A DNA stretch of 64,000 bases from Bradyrhizobium sp. YR681 (GTDB lineage Bacteria; Pseudomonadota; Alphaproteobacteria; Rhizobiales; Xanthobacteraceae). The notes below the pieces were generated by a model, which was not told where the DNA came from, did not search any database, and saw only the letters and a program-made list of their open reading frames with translations. Position numbers and translations under genes: made by a program. Where the stretch lies: the NCBI RefSeq assembly GCF_000282615.1, contig NZ_AKIY01000178.1, positions 16,826-80,825 of the forward strand, read 5' to 3'. Of the stretch, positions 7,791 through 16,166 are shown piece after piece (within the stretch, counting starts at the first letter, position 1; each line of letters opens with the position of its first letter).

Positions 7791-8741
7791 ATGAGTCATT
7801 GGGCCGCTCGGAAAGGAAACGTCTCGCACGCCACCGTCGATGGTCGTCAAGTCGAGTCCACGCAGATCGCCGCGATGGATGGCCATGATCGACAGCATGC
7901 CAAGCTTTCCGCAATTCCGAACGGGCGCAGATCTCTGCTATGGGCGACAGATGATTTGGGGAGGGTGTTCTGCCTTGATGCCTGCGGTGGAATCGTATTT
8001 GCTCCGCTGCCAGCGAAATGGCGCGCCCTGCAGATCGTTGTGTCCGCATCCGGCAGAGTTTGGGTGACGGCACGCTGTGCAGAGCAGCAAACGTACGCCG
8101 TTTGGAGTTTGTCTTCGGATCTTTACGAGTGGAGCTGCTGGGCCAAGAGCCATGCGCCTTACCAGATCGCCGGCGCATCGGCGGATGGGTGTTGGATGCT
8201 TCAGAAACGCAGGCTTGAGCTTGCCGCTGATCAACAGAATCAGCCCTCATGGATGCCTTTCGACGCCACGCAAATCAGCGAAGGCCTCGATGGCACTCTT
8301 TGGGCTATCGACGGGAAGAGTCGCTACGGCGGCTTTGCTGTTTGGCGTCGGAGCAAAGGCTCCGATGCCTGGTTTATGCTGCCACCGCCCGCCAGCGCGA
8401 TCCGAATTTCGGGTGCCCCCGACGGGACCGCCTGGAGCGCCAACTCTCGAGGCGATATCTGGCGGTTTCATCCGAACGGAGCTGGCAACTTCCGCGAATG
8501 CAACGCCGTCGCGAATTGTCGAAACTGCCTGTACTCACCCCAACAGAGCTCTGTCAAAGACCTCAGCATTGGACCGGATGGGGTGCTTTGGTTTCTCTCG
8601 ACGTCCACAGCGCCAAATGGTCACTCCATAGGGTGGATGTCGAACTTTCTCTTGAAAGATAGTCGCTATCCTGCTCCTTCGAAGGGAGCTGTGTCTCTTG
8701 CAGCGAGCATGGTTAGAGCCGCTGACACGGCATCGATTTGA
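7791..8741 (+). CDS. Tectonin-like beta-propeller protein
   Basis: This 316-aa protein contains several units of the pattern I-x-x-G-x-DGT-x-W followed by an aromatic strand, for example ISEGLDGTLWAIDG, ISGAPDGTAWSANSRGDIWRF and LSIGPDGVLWFLS. These are hallmarks of tectonin-type or Vgb-like beta-propellers, which often bind sugars, lipopolysaccharide or peptides. No signal peptide or membrane segment is visible. A TTG at 7749 would extend the frame; the ATG at 7791 is preferred. It is divergent from the radical SAM operon and 37 bp before the enolase-like gene, so it may be co-transcribed with the latter. A binding or scaffold role for the locus is inference. Confidence 0.6.
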   Translation: MSHWAARKGNVSHATVDGRQVESTQIAAMDGHDRQHAKLSAIPNGRRSLLWATDDLGRVFCLDACGGIVFAPLPAKWRALQIVVSASGRVWVTARCAEQQTYAVWSLSSDLYEWSCWAKSHAPYQIAGASADGCWMLQKRRLELAADQQNQPSWMPFDATQISEGLDGTLWAIDGKSRYGGFAVWRRSKGSDAWFMLPPPASAIRISGAPDGTAWSANSRGDIWRFHPNGAGNFRECNAVANCRNCLYSPQQSSVKDLSIGPDGVLWFLSTSTAPNGHSIGWMSNFLLKDSRYPAPSKGAVSLAASMVRAADTASI

Positions 8742-8778
8742 AGCGGCCGATGAGTTTCGCTGACGACGAGGAGTTTAT

Positions 8779-10092
8779 GTGAAAGACCCGCGTATCGCGT
8801 CTGTTCATCCTCGCAGGGTGTGGGATTCCCGCGGCCGGCCCACCGTGGAGGTGGAGGTCACGCTGCGTTCTGGCCTGCGGGGTAGGGCGATCGCGCCTGC
8901 GGGGGTGTCCACCGGGTCAGGTGAAGCGATTGACCGGCGCGATGGCGGATCGCGTTTCGGAGGCCACGACGTCCGGGGGGCGATCGAAGCCGTTCGAACC
9001 GAGATTGCTTCCCTGTTGTTCTCGCGTGATGCGACCGACCAAGAAGGCATCGATCGGGCGATGATTGCTTGCGACGGGACGCCGAACAAGAGCCGCTTCG
9101 GCGCCAATGCGATGATTGCGACATCGATGGCGGTGCTTCACGCAGCTGCGGCCGCGAGTGACCTGCCGCTCTGGCGCTATTGCAGCGGCGAGACCGCAGT
9201 TCAAATCCCACTACCTGAGATTCAGATCTTCGGCGGCGGGGCGCATGCGGGCTGGCGCGTCGACATTCAGGAATGCATGGTGGTCTGCCTGGGCGCGGCC
9301 ACCTTCGCGGAGGCTCTCGACTGGACGTCGGAAGTCTATCGAGCTGCAGGCGAGCTGATGCAGCGACGCGGGCTGTTGCAGGGGATTGCTGACCAGGGTG
9401 GCTACTGGCCCTGCTTCCGCTCGAACGAGGAGACGCTAGACGCGCTTATGGAAGCGATCGCGAGGGCGGGCCTCAGGCCTGGCAAGGATATCGCGATTTC
9501 GATTGACGTGGCGGCTTCAGCATTCGGAAAGAGCGGCCGATATACGCTGGCCCTCGATGGCAGCCGCCTTGATACCGCTGGTATGATTGAACTGCTGACC
9601 GGCTGGCTCGATGCTTATCCGATCTGTTCAATTGAAGACCCGCTTGGTGAGGATGACACGGAGGGATTCGTCGATTTTACGGCTAGGAACGGCCGACGCT
9701 GCCAGATCATAGGCGACGATTTCCTGGTCACGAACGCGCAACGTATACGCAAGGCAGCCGCTGACTGCTCGGTCAATTCCGCATTGATCAAGCCCAGTCA
9801 GGCCGGCACAATCACGGAGGCCCGCGAAGCGTTGGACGCTGGTCTCGTCGCGGGATTCGGCATGATTGTATCTGGTCGTTCCGGGGACAGCGAGGATTTG
9901 ACGGTTGCACATCTGGCGGTCGGATGGAATGCGGGCCAATTGAAGGTTGGCTCGTTTGCGCGCTCGGAGCGCATGGCGAAGTGGAACGAGCTCCTGCGTA
10001 TCGAGGAGCAACTCGGTGGGACAGCCAGACTGGCTCGTCTTCCTTTCTTCGGCGAGCACGGCATCCGGAGCGGTCTGCGGCGAGGCGTTTAG
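8779..10092 (+). CDS. Enolase paralogue with altered active site
   Basis: The 437-aa protein aligns with enolase throughout: the S44-T45-G mobile loop, GTPNKSRFGAN, H156 in GGAHAG, E165 in QECM, D243 in SIDVAAS, E286 in SIEDP, D313 in GDDF, K338 in LIKPSQ, R367-S368, and K389 in QLKVG. Two canonical catalytic residues differ. The acid Glu of GDEGG (yeast E211) is Gln206, and the His of SHRSGE (yeast H373) is Gly366. The metal ligands and the catalytic Lys remain, so enolisation chemistry on another substrate is plausible and glycolytic enolase activity is doubtful. The start is GTG at 8779 behind gacgaggag; an ATG at 8777 is immediately followed by a stop. It overlaps the convergent NDPK-like gene by 4 bp. 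Confidence 0.85.
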   Translation: MKDPRIASVHPRRVWDSRGRPTVEVEVTLRSGLRGRAIAPAGVSTGSGEAIDRRDGGSRFGGHDVRGAIEAVRTEIASLLFSRDATDQEGIDRAMIACDGTPNKSRFGANAMIATSMAVLHAAAAASDLPLWRYCSGETAVQIPLPEIQIFGGGAHAGWRVDIQECMVVCLGAATFAEALDWTSEVYRAAGELMQRRGLLQGIADQGGYWPCFRSNEETLDALMEAIARAGLRPGKDIAISIDVAASAFGKSGRYTLALDGSRLDTAGMIELLTGWLDAYPICSIEDPLGEDDTEGFVDFTARNGRRCQIIGDDFLVTNAQRIRKAAADCSVNSALIKPSQAGTITEAREALDAGLVAGFGMIVSGRSGDSEDLTVAHLAVGWNAGQLKVGSFARSERMAKWNELLRIEEQLGGTARLARLPFFGEHGIRSGLRRGV

Positions 10093-11201
10093 ATAAGGAG
10101 TCCCCGTCCACAGAGCCAGCCTTCCGTGCCGTCGCTCGGCACCAGTGCCACCTCATCGTCGAAGCTGTGATGGATTGTCGCTGCCGCAAATACCAGGTGG
10201 TCCCATGTGATCGGCATCCCGGCCGCCGCGAGTTCCCGCTCGAATGGCATCCATGCCAGGAATCGGCCTTGTGCGCAGGCAGCTCTGGTACGCTCGAACC
10301 TTCGGTAGATACAATCAAGCGCCGGATTGTCGGCCGACTTTACTCTCAGGTCAGCTGCGAGGCGAGCGATCGAGATGTCCTTGGCGAGCTCGTGTGCCGG
10401 AAAGGTATCGTGCAGCGCCTGGATCGCGCCTTCCACTCCCGCAACATTCGGCCGATCAACGGCTTGGACGATCGCCGCATACAGCGCCCGGCGCTCGTCC
10501 TCCGCAAACAAAATGCCCATCTCGCGAACGAGGTCGGCCGGTTCGTCAGGCGCATGAATGAATTTCAAGAGCCGGCTCCAGGACTTCATGACGAAGCGAA
10601 GGTGCTCGGCCGTCTGTTGCTCGGGCCTTGACGGACCCTTGAGCATTTGGAGACGCACAGAAGCCGGTAGTCGCCGCTCAGACGCGGGCGTATCGTCGCG
10701 CAGGAAAAGCATGAAGGACGGACTCATGCCAGCGAGTAGGGTGTTCAGGCGCATGCGGTCGAGCGTGAGCTGGTTTAGCTGAAAGCGCCAGTCTTCTCGC
10801 AGATGCAGACGGCCATAGCGGAATGACGTGCCGAGCAGCGGAGTGAAATGGTGACGACGGAGGAAAGCAAGCGCGAGTGGAATGCGCCGTCCGACGATTG
10901 CGTCAGGTTTGAACACCAATGCCGTGACGGATTGCAGCAGGCGGATGGCGTCTGCTCCTAAAATAAATCTCGCATCGGCCAGCGATTCGCGAAAGTAGCT
11001 CTCGGAGCCATAGTATTTGATTTTGTCCGGAACCGTCGTCATCAGTCTCCAGTCCAGCCAACTGCGCTCGCTGGTCAGGGTCCTGCCGGTTGGGGCATCG
11101 ACCAGCCAGCCGTCTGCCTCGCCACTCGCGGCGGATACCCGCGGTGTCTGTGGCGTCGCCCCAATGCTTTCGGTTCGCAACGCAGGCAGTTTTTTGGCCA
11201 T
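10089..11201 (-). CDS. Nucleoside-diphosphate-kinase-like protein
   Basis: The 370-aa protein contains a region resembling NDP kinase. VFKPDAIVGRRIP (KPD at 98-100) corresponds to the family's IKPDAV start. GPSRPEQQ followed by a helix corresponds to the nucleotide-binding GPT-x-P segment. FIHAPDEPADLVREMGILF (H216, D219, R226-E227) corresponds to the phospho-His stretch N-x2-HGSD...RE-x4-F. About 60 N-terminal and 140 C-terminal residues are extra and unrecognised. An insertion between the two halves makes the domain longer than a standard 140-aa NDPK. It is the last gene of the five-gene leftward operon, 6 bp after the aminotransferase. A nucleotide-dependent phosphotransfer or nucleotidyl role is inferred. 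Confidence 0.62.
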   Translation of the reverse strand: MAKKLPALRTESIGATPQTPRVSAASGEADGWLVDAPTGRTLTSERSWLDWRLMTTVPDKIKYYGSESYFRESLADARFILGADAIRLLQSVTALVFKPDAIVGRRIPLALAFLRRHHFTPLLGTSFRYGRLHLREDWRFQLNQLTLDRMRLNTLLAGMSPSFMLFLRDDTPASERRLPASVRLQMLKGPSRPEQQTAEHLRFVMKSWSRLLKFIHAPDEPADLVREMGILFAEDERRALYAAIVQAVDRPNVAGVEGAIQALHDTFPAHELAKDISIARLAADLRVKSADNPALDCIYRRFERTRAACAQGRFLAWMPFERELAAAGMPITWDHLVFAAATIHHSFDDEVALVPSDGTEGWLCGRGLLI

Positions 11202-11207
11202 CCTGGT

Positions 11208-12362
11208 TCAGCTTGTCCGGCAAACGTAATCGACAAAGCGCTCCATGCCAGCCTCGATATCCTTGGTCGAGCCGGCGTATGAAAAGCGGATCATCTCGCG
11301 GCCGCGTTGGGCATCAAAGTCGACGCCGGGGGTGATGGCAACGCCGGTCTCTTCAAGGAGCCTCGAACAGAACGCAGCGCTGCCGCCAGTCAGGTCGGGA
11401 CAGCGTGCATAGACGTAGAAGGCCCCGTCCGGTGGAGCAATCTCGGTGATTCCCGCGCTGGCTAACCCCGACATCACGGCCGCACGGCCAAGGGCGTAGC
11501 GCTCCAGATGACCACACAGCTCGTCCTCGGCGCCGAGAGCGGCCGTCGCGGCGATCTGGGATATCGTTGTAGGCGCGATAAACAAGTTCTGCGCCAGTTT
11601 CTCCACCGCGCGCACGAGATCGGGCGGCAGGACGAGCCATCCAATGCGCCAACCGGTCATCGAAAAGTATTTGGAGAAGCTGTTAACGACGATCACCTGG
11701 TCGTTGAAGCTCGCTGCGGTGGTGGCATGCTGCCCGAATGTGATGCCGTGATAAATCTCGTCGGAGATCAGCCGTATGCCGCGCGTCGCGCACCAATGGA
11801 CCAGATTGCTCATCGCAGTGCGGTCCAGCATGCTGCCGGTCGGATTGGAGGGGCTTGCAACGATCACCCCGTCAACGTCCCCGCCATGAGACTCCAGCAG
11901 CTCGGAGGTCAATTGATAATGAGTATCCGCTCCCACCGCGATCGACACGACCTCGATGCCGAGAGAGGCCAGAATGTTGCGATAGCAGGGGTAGCCGGGC
12001 TCGGCGACGGCGACTCGGCTGCCCACGTCAAAGGCTGCCAGGAACGCGAGGACGAAGCCGCCCGATGAGCCGGCTGTCGCAATGATGCGGTCTGGCGGAA
12101 GGTCAAGACCGTAGCGCCTCCTATAGAGGTCGGCAATTCCTTTGCGCAGCTCCATCTGCCCGACCGCGACGGTATAGCCCAAGGGCTGCGCCCGCATCGC
12201 CGCCTCAGCAGCCGCCAAGGCCCGGGTTGGAGCACTCGTCGAGGGTTGCCCCACCTCAAGGTGATAGACCCGTCGTCCGGCTCGTTCGATTTGCTCGGCC
12301 TTCTCCATCACGTCCATCACGACGAACGGGGCAATCGCACTGCGGCGAGAAATACTCAGCAT
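11208..12362 (-). CDS. Class I/II PLP-dependent aminotransferase
   Basis: The 384-aa enzyme has the fold-type I aminotransferase features in order: YHLEVGQPS near the start, GYTVAVGQMELRKGIA, a cofactor-binding AGSSGGFVLAF stretch, ASPSNPTGS (the conserved Asn-Pro), SDEIYHGITF (Asp and Tyr contacting PLP), the Schiff-base Lys in NSFSKYFSMTG, and the substrate-carboxylate Arg in MIRFSYAGS. The length is typical of AspC or alanine-type enzymes. It probably converts a 2-oxo acid to an amino acid. A D-2-hydroxyacid dehydrogenase gene lies 32 bp upstream in the same operon, so the pair could interconvert hydroxy-, oxo- and amino acids of one scaffold. Confidence 0.87.
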   Translation of the reverse strand: MLSISRRSAIAPFVVMDVMEKAEQIERAGRRVYHLEVGQPSTSAPTRALAAAEAAMRAQPLGYTVAVGQMELRKGIADLYRRRYGLDLPPDRIIATAGSSGGFVLAFLAAFDVGSRVAVAEPGYPCYRNILASLGIEVVSIAVGADTHYQLTSELLESHGGDVDGVIVASPSNPTGSMLDRTAMSNLVHWCATRGIRLISDEIYHGITFGQHATTAASFNDQVIVVNSFSKYFSMTGWRIGWLVLPPDLVRAVEKLAQNLFIAPTTISQIAATAALGAEDELCGHLERYALGRAAVMSGLASAGITEIAPPDGAFYVYARCPDLTGGSAAFCSRLLEETGVAITPGVDFDAQRGREMIRFSYAGSTKDIEAGMERFVDYVCRTS

Positions 12363-12394
12363 CGCAACCTCTCTTTCACCGACCTGCAGGGTGT

Positions 12395-13390
12395 TTAACC
12401 GCCCGCCTCTGCGCCAGCCGGCATACCGCCCGACCGAATGCAGAATAACAAGGGTTCGGCGCGCCGCAGCCGGATCAGATTGTCGGCAATCTGCTGGATA
12501 CGCCGGTCAACGGTTCCCGTGGTCCAGGCCGAGATGTGCGGCGTCATCACCACGTTGGGCAAGCTGTGAAAAGCGAACCGGGAGGGGGGTGGTGCCGGAT
12601 CGCTGGGAGTTGGGTAGCGATACCAGACGTCGAGTACTGCCCCGCCGAGGCGCTGCTCGCGGCATGCATCGAACAAAGCTGCCTCATCGACGCACTCGCC
12701 ACGCGCAACATTGATCAGGACCGCTGATCGCTGCGCCCGGCCGAGCACGCGCGCACCGATCAATCCCCGGGTCTCGTCAGTCAACGCAATTGCCACGACG
12801 ATGTAGTCAGCCTCAGCGACAATTTCGGCAATATCGGCCAAAGGGCGCAGTTCAGCGACGCCGGGAGGAGGCGGTCCCAGCGTGCGATTACACCCAACGA
12901 CCCTCATTCCCAGCGCGGATGCTCTCTTAGCAATGGCACGGCCAATGCCGCCGCAACCGATGATCCCGAGCGTGGCACCCGAAAGCTCGCGCCGCAGTGG
13001 CCCGCCGGCCCGGCTGCCCATTCCCCACGACCCCATCCCGAAGTCGGCAACGATGTGGAGCAGATTCCGTGCAGCTGCCAGCATGGTCATGATGACGTAC
13101 TCAGCCACAGCCACGTCATGACCGGTAACATTGCAGATCATGACTGTCGATGGAACGGCGCCCAGATCGATCTGATCGATGCCGACGAGAGGCACCTGGA
13201 TCAACCGCAGCGTCGGAGGGGCGGGCCAGCCCGACCGATAGGACGGCGTGATCAGCGCCTCGAAGTCTACGACCGCGGGGTTTGGCTGAGCAGGGTCGAA
13301 CGGTAGAAAGCGCCAGGCCCCTGACGTCGCTTCGGTCAACTTGTCGATCCAGCCGATTGCCATGGAACCCACAACCAGAGCGACACTCAT
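12395..13390 (-). CDS. D-isomer-specific 2-hydroxyacid dehydrogenase
   Basis: The 331-aa protein has the NAD-binding GIIGCGGIGRAIA motif in its middle. It also carries the catalytic Arg in NVARGECVDE, the acidic residue in AVLDVWYRYPTP, and the catalytic His in MTPHISAWT. The N-terminal substrate-binding half is more divergent and slightly short. The reaction should be NAD(P)H-linked interconversion of a 2-hydroxy and a 2-oxo acid. Its ATG overlaps the stop of the preceding gene (ATGA), showing translational coupling. Position next to an aminotransferase and near an altered enolase suggests handling of a specialised 2-oxo acid. Confidence 0.88.
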   Translation of the reverse strand: MSVALVVGSMAIGWIDKLTEATSGAWRFLPFDPAQPNPAVVDFEALITPSYRSGWPAPPTLRLIQVPLVGIDQIDLGAVPSTVMICNVTGHDVAVAEYVIMTMLAAARNLLHIVADFGMGSWGMGSRAGGPLRRELSGATLGIIGCGGIGRAIAKRASALGMRVVGCNRTLGPPPPGVAELRPLADIAEIVAEADYIVVAIALTDETRGLIGARVLGRAQRSAVLINVARGECVDEAALFDACREQRLGGAVLDVWYRYPTPSDPAPPPSRFAFHSLPNVVMTPHISAWTTGTVDRRIQQIADNLIRLRRAEPLLFCIRSGGMPAGAEAGG

Positions 13391-14187
13391 TGGCCGAGTC
13401 CCGACGGTTCGCGGCGTGTATCGACCATCTTGCGCGGCACGCCAAAGGCCTTGAGGATGCGTTGCCCGGCGCGGGGCGAAAGTGCGAACAGGCAGCCGAG
13501 CAGACGGTCATCAGGCGTGAGATGGGCTTGGAAGTGCCGGTCGACTTTCTTCTTTCCGCACAGGGGGAGCGTCCGGTAGAAGCCCGCAACGCCTTCTGCG
13601 GCGCCTTCGATCACGCCGCTCCGCTCGTCCAGGCGGCGGCCAGGTGCCAATTCGGCCGCGATGTCCCGCACTGCCGGCATCAAGACCTCGGGAAATGATT
13701 CCCCTTCAAGTGCCGGATAGATCACCGTATCGATGACGCCTGCGAATGCTCGCATTGCGGAGAAGGACTTTGGGTTGTACGTCTTGATGACGATGACCGG
13801 CGGGAATGGTGATCCGTTTGCTAGTAGGCCCATGAACAGCGCCCGCCACATCGCGGCCAAAGCGGGACCGCGATGCCAGGTCTCTCCAATCAGAACGGTC
13901 TTAATGTGCAAGAAGCGCGTTGACTGTCCGGTGCACCAGTCGGCGACGGCAATGCCGATGCACCGGCCGTTGGCGGTTTCGCGCGCGAGAACCGTCACTT
14001 CTTGCGCGCCGAGGAGCGCCGGCTTTGTCCGGAAATAGTCGGCCACTCCGTAGGTGGGCATGGCGGCGACGAGATCAGCGACGATGCCGGCCTGACTTTC
14101 GGTACTCAGCGGCGGCGATGAACGGGTGAAGATTTCCGTCTTGAAACGTGCCTCATGCGTTGCCAGCACGGAAACCGCGATACCCAT
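13387..14187 (-). CDS. Unknown 266-aa protein, possibly acyltransferase-like
   Basis: I do not recognise a family with confidence. The segment from VTVLARETANGRCIGIAVADW through the next helix and strand (RFLHIKTVLIGETWHRGPALAAMWRALF, quoted as two pieces of one region) has the strand-strand-helix feel of a GNAT fold. The later VIVIKTYNPKSFSAMRAFAGV could be the following strand and helix. The C-terminus is basic. No signal peptide or membrane helix is visible. It starts 2 bp after the U32-like gene and overlaps the dehydrogenase start, so it is firmly inside the operon and probably contributes to the same pathway. Confidence 0.6.
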   Translation of the reverse strand: MGIAVSVLATHEARFKTEIFTRSSPPLSTESQAGIVADLVAAMPTYGVADYFRTKPALLGAQEVTVLARETANGRCIGIAVADWCTGQSTRFLHIKTVLIGETWHRGPALAAMWRALFMGLLANGSPFPPVIVIKTYNPKSFSAMRAFAGVIDTVIYPALEGESFPEVLMPAVRDIAAELAPGRRLDERSGVIEGAAEGVAGFYRTLPLCGKKKVDRHFQAHLTPDDRLLGCLFALSPRAGQRILKAFGVPRKMVDTRREPSGLGQ

Positions 14188-14189
14188 TG

Positions 14190-15140
14190 TCAGCCCCCCG
14201 GCGCGACCGGAAGGCAGACCAGCCGGTCAGCTGCTTCTATTGGGGCGATTGCTCCGGGCCCGTGCACCTTCAGATATTCGAGGCCCACCCTAACGCGGCG
14301 CACCCGTTCCGCCGCGGCCTCGGGCTTAACGCTGTCGTATGGGTGGTCTTGAACGCTTGCCCCCATCTTAAAAAACATGGGGGCCGAAATCTGCACCATT
14401 TCAGCAAGTTCGAACCAGCGGATGAACCCGCCCTTGGACTTGTAAACGTCAGTCGGGATATCGAGCACCGTACCAGGGGCGGCCTTGCGCATCGCCTGTA
14501 GCACAGGCAAGCCAAGGTCATGCGCGGTCGTGATGGCGTCTGCCCCGCATTCGGCAAACAATGAGGCGAGCGCAGGATTGGTCGCCATGCAGTGCGAGGA
14601 CGTCTTCAACACCAGATCGGGTGGCAATTTGCGGCGTGCGCGCAATTGTCCCAAGACCTTGAGCACGCCGACATCATAGACTGTGATACCGCGACATCCG
14701 AGCTCGCACAGCCGAAATGCCTCATCGACACATTGGGCAAAAGCGTCGCTATTGTTGAGCTGACGGCCTTGCTCAATGCCGAATTGGGTACGGTAGAATG
14801 TCGCCTTGACATCATATTCGGGCCGCGGACCCAGTCCGATCAGCAGGCCATATCCGTTCTCGCGGCACAGCGCGAGCATGTCGCTGATTTCGCTGCTCGA
14901 CAAGAGAATCGACCCGTGTGTCTCGTCGAAGCGCGTGCAGTACACCTCTTGATCACGCAGTGCCCCAACTGTGGCTTCCAATTGTCGGAAGGTATTGATT
15001 GCGGGTATCTCCACTCCGTATTTGCCTCCGTTGCGAAATGATGCGTCGGAGGCACGCAGAGGCTCATCATCTCCAGCCGAATAACCGAGTTCGGCAAGTG
15101 CGGCGCGTCCACGTGTTGCGCTTCTGATAACGGCACTCAT
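14190..15140 (-). CDS. U32-like TIM-barrel protein
   Basis: The 316-aa protein has the alternating strand/helix layout of a TIM barrel, with VLKTSSHCMATNPALASLF followed by ECGADAITTAHDLGLPVL. This resembles the region of U32 proteins where an N-x-x-A start precedes the Ser/Arg-Glu-Leu segment. The four-Cys Fe-S motif of UbiU/UbiV/TrhP proteins is absent. Peptidase activity is unproven for this superfamily, whose studied members are mostly hydroxylation cofactors or RNA-modification enzymes. The ATG at 15140 is preferred over the TTG at 15149. It is the first gene of the five-gene leftward operon and divergent from the heme-oxygenase-like gene. Confidence 0.55.
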   Translation of the reverse strand: MSAVIRSATRGRAALAELGYSAGDDEPLRASDASFRNGGKYGVEIPAINTFRQLEATVGALRDQEVYCTRFDETHGSILLSSSEISDMLALCRENGYGLLIGLGPRPEYDVKATFYRTQFGIEQGRQLNNSDAFAQCVDEAFRLCELGCRGITVYDVGVLKVLGQLRARRKLPPDLVLKTSSHCMATNPALASLFAECGADAITTAHDLGLPVLQAMRKAAPGTVLDIPTDVYKSKGGFIRWFELAEMVQISAPMFFKMGASVQDHPYDSVKPEAAAERVRRVRVGLEYLKVHGPGAIAPIEAADRLVCLPVAPGG

Positions 15141-15322
15141 TTCGATCAATGGTTGAAATAAATTAAAGGTTGCGATAATATAACACTCTCATTTTAAGTG
15201 AGCGCTTGTCAACGCTGAACTGTCTACACGGCTTTGCACCGAGAATGCTCCACGGAAGTTTGCGCTCTGTGGCCTCATTTTAATGCCGACGGCAGATCAG
15301 AAGCTTGTGGAAGGAGCAGCGT
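15141..15322. promoter_or_regulatory. Divergent promoter region between two biosynthetic operons
   Basis: This 182-bp gap is markedly AT-richer than its surroundings (for example the ataatataacac segment near 15175-15187). It must hold the promoters for the leftward U32-led operon and the rightward heme-oxygenase-like operon. A strong ribosome site, aaggag, at about 15310-15316 precedes the rightward ATG at 15323. No clear long operator palindrome was found. Confidence 0.5.
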
Positions 15323-16135
15323 ATGAGTGGTTTCTCCAAACCTCTACCGTATGGCATCTATCCTGGCGAACGCGATCCTTTCCCACGCAATGAACTCGCC
15401 GATGCAGCGCGTCCGAGGATCGATGCCATCCTCGACGCGATGATCGAGGAGTTCTACGCTAAAATTCCCTACGCGCAGCACCTAGGAACGGCAGAGAAGG
15501 TCAATCGCGAGTATTACAAACGCTTCACGATCGAGATCATACTCCGGCTTCGCTTGAAACGGGTGATCGACGGATTGACCATCCATTATTTCGCCAGGAC
15601 GAATCCGCCTTTAGCCAAGCGGTGGTGTCATTACACTGAAGACGAAATGCTTCATGACGGCCTATTTCTGGCAGATCTCGAACGAGTTGGGATGAGCCGT
15701 AAGGAGGTCTACGAAACCGAGCCCTTGCTGGCCACCAAGCTGCTGCAAGGTTATTTCTACTACGGCCTGGAGCATGAAGGCGTGCCGCTGGCGTCCCTCA
15801 GCAGTAGCTATTTCATCGAGTACACCGCCTCGCGCACGCAGGAAAAATGGCTGGATAACATCGAGCGTTCCGTAGGTGCGGGAGCGGTCAAGGGCTCGCG
15901 CGCGCATGTGGATCATGATGATGCCGATGGCCACGTCGGCTTCGTGTGGGAGGTACTTAGCACCTTCATCAAGACTGAAGCCGACGTCGACAGGATTATA
16001 ACGCATCTTCGAGCCGTCTATCACCTGTTCATGATGTTCTTTGTCGAGTTGCACGGGCTAGTCATTGCAAGGGCGGCGGAACCGTTTAGCGGCACCTACC
16101 AGACGGCGGCGGAGTGCGGCTGCGCACTTGCTTAG
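15323..16135 (+). CDS. Heme-oxygenase-like (TenA/HDO-type) putative diiron protein
   Basis: The 270-aa, mostly helical protein resembles the heme-oxygenase-like diiron oxidase superfamily (relatives: UndA, CADD, SznF). Candidate metal ligands are E108 and H111 (EDEMLHD), E166 (YFIEYTA), and the cluster H195, H198, D200/D202 and H204 (AHVDHDDADGH). The spacing of the last group is a little longer than in the classical H-x3-D-x2-H motif. Superfamily members perform oxidative C-C cleavage, N-oxygenation or desaturation with O2. The ATG at 15323 has an ideal aaggag; a TTG 18 bp upstream was rejected. It heads an operon with HIT and APH-type genes. Confidence 0.62.
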   Translation: MSGFSKPLPYGIYPGERDPFPRNELADAARPRIDAILDAMIEEFYAKIPYAQHLGTAEKVNREYYKRFTIEIILRLRLKRVIDGLTIHYFARTNPPLAKRWCHYTEDEMLHDGLFLADLERVGMSRKEVYETEPLLATKLLQGYFYYGLEHEGVPLASLSSSYFIEYTASRTQEKWLDNIERSVGAGAVKGSRAHVDHDDADGHVGFVWEVLSTFIKTEADVDRIITHLRAVYHLFMMFFVELHGLVIARAAEPFSGTYQTAAECGCALA

Positions 16136-16166
16136 AGGTCTTCGTTGGGGCAGGGAGCGGGAATAC

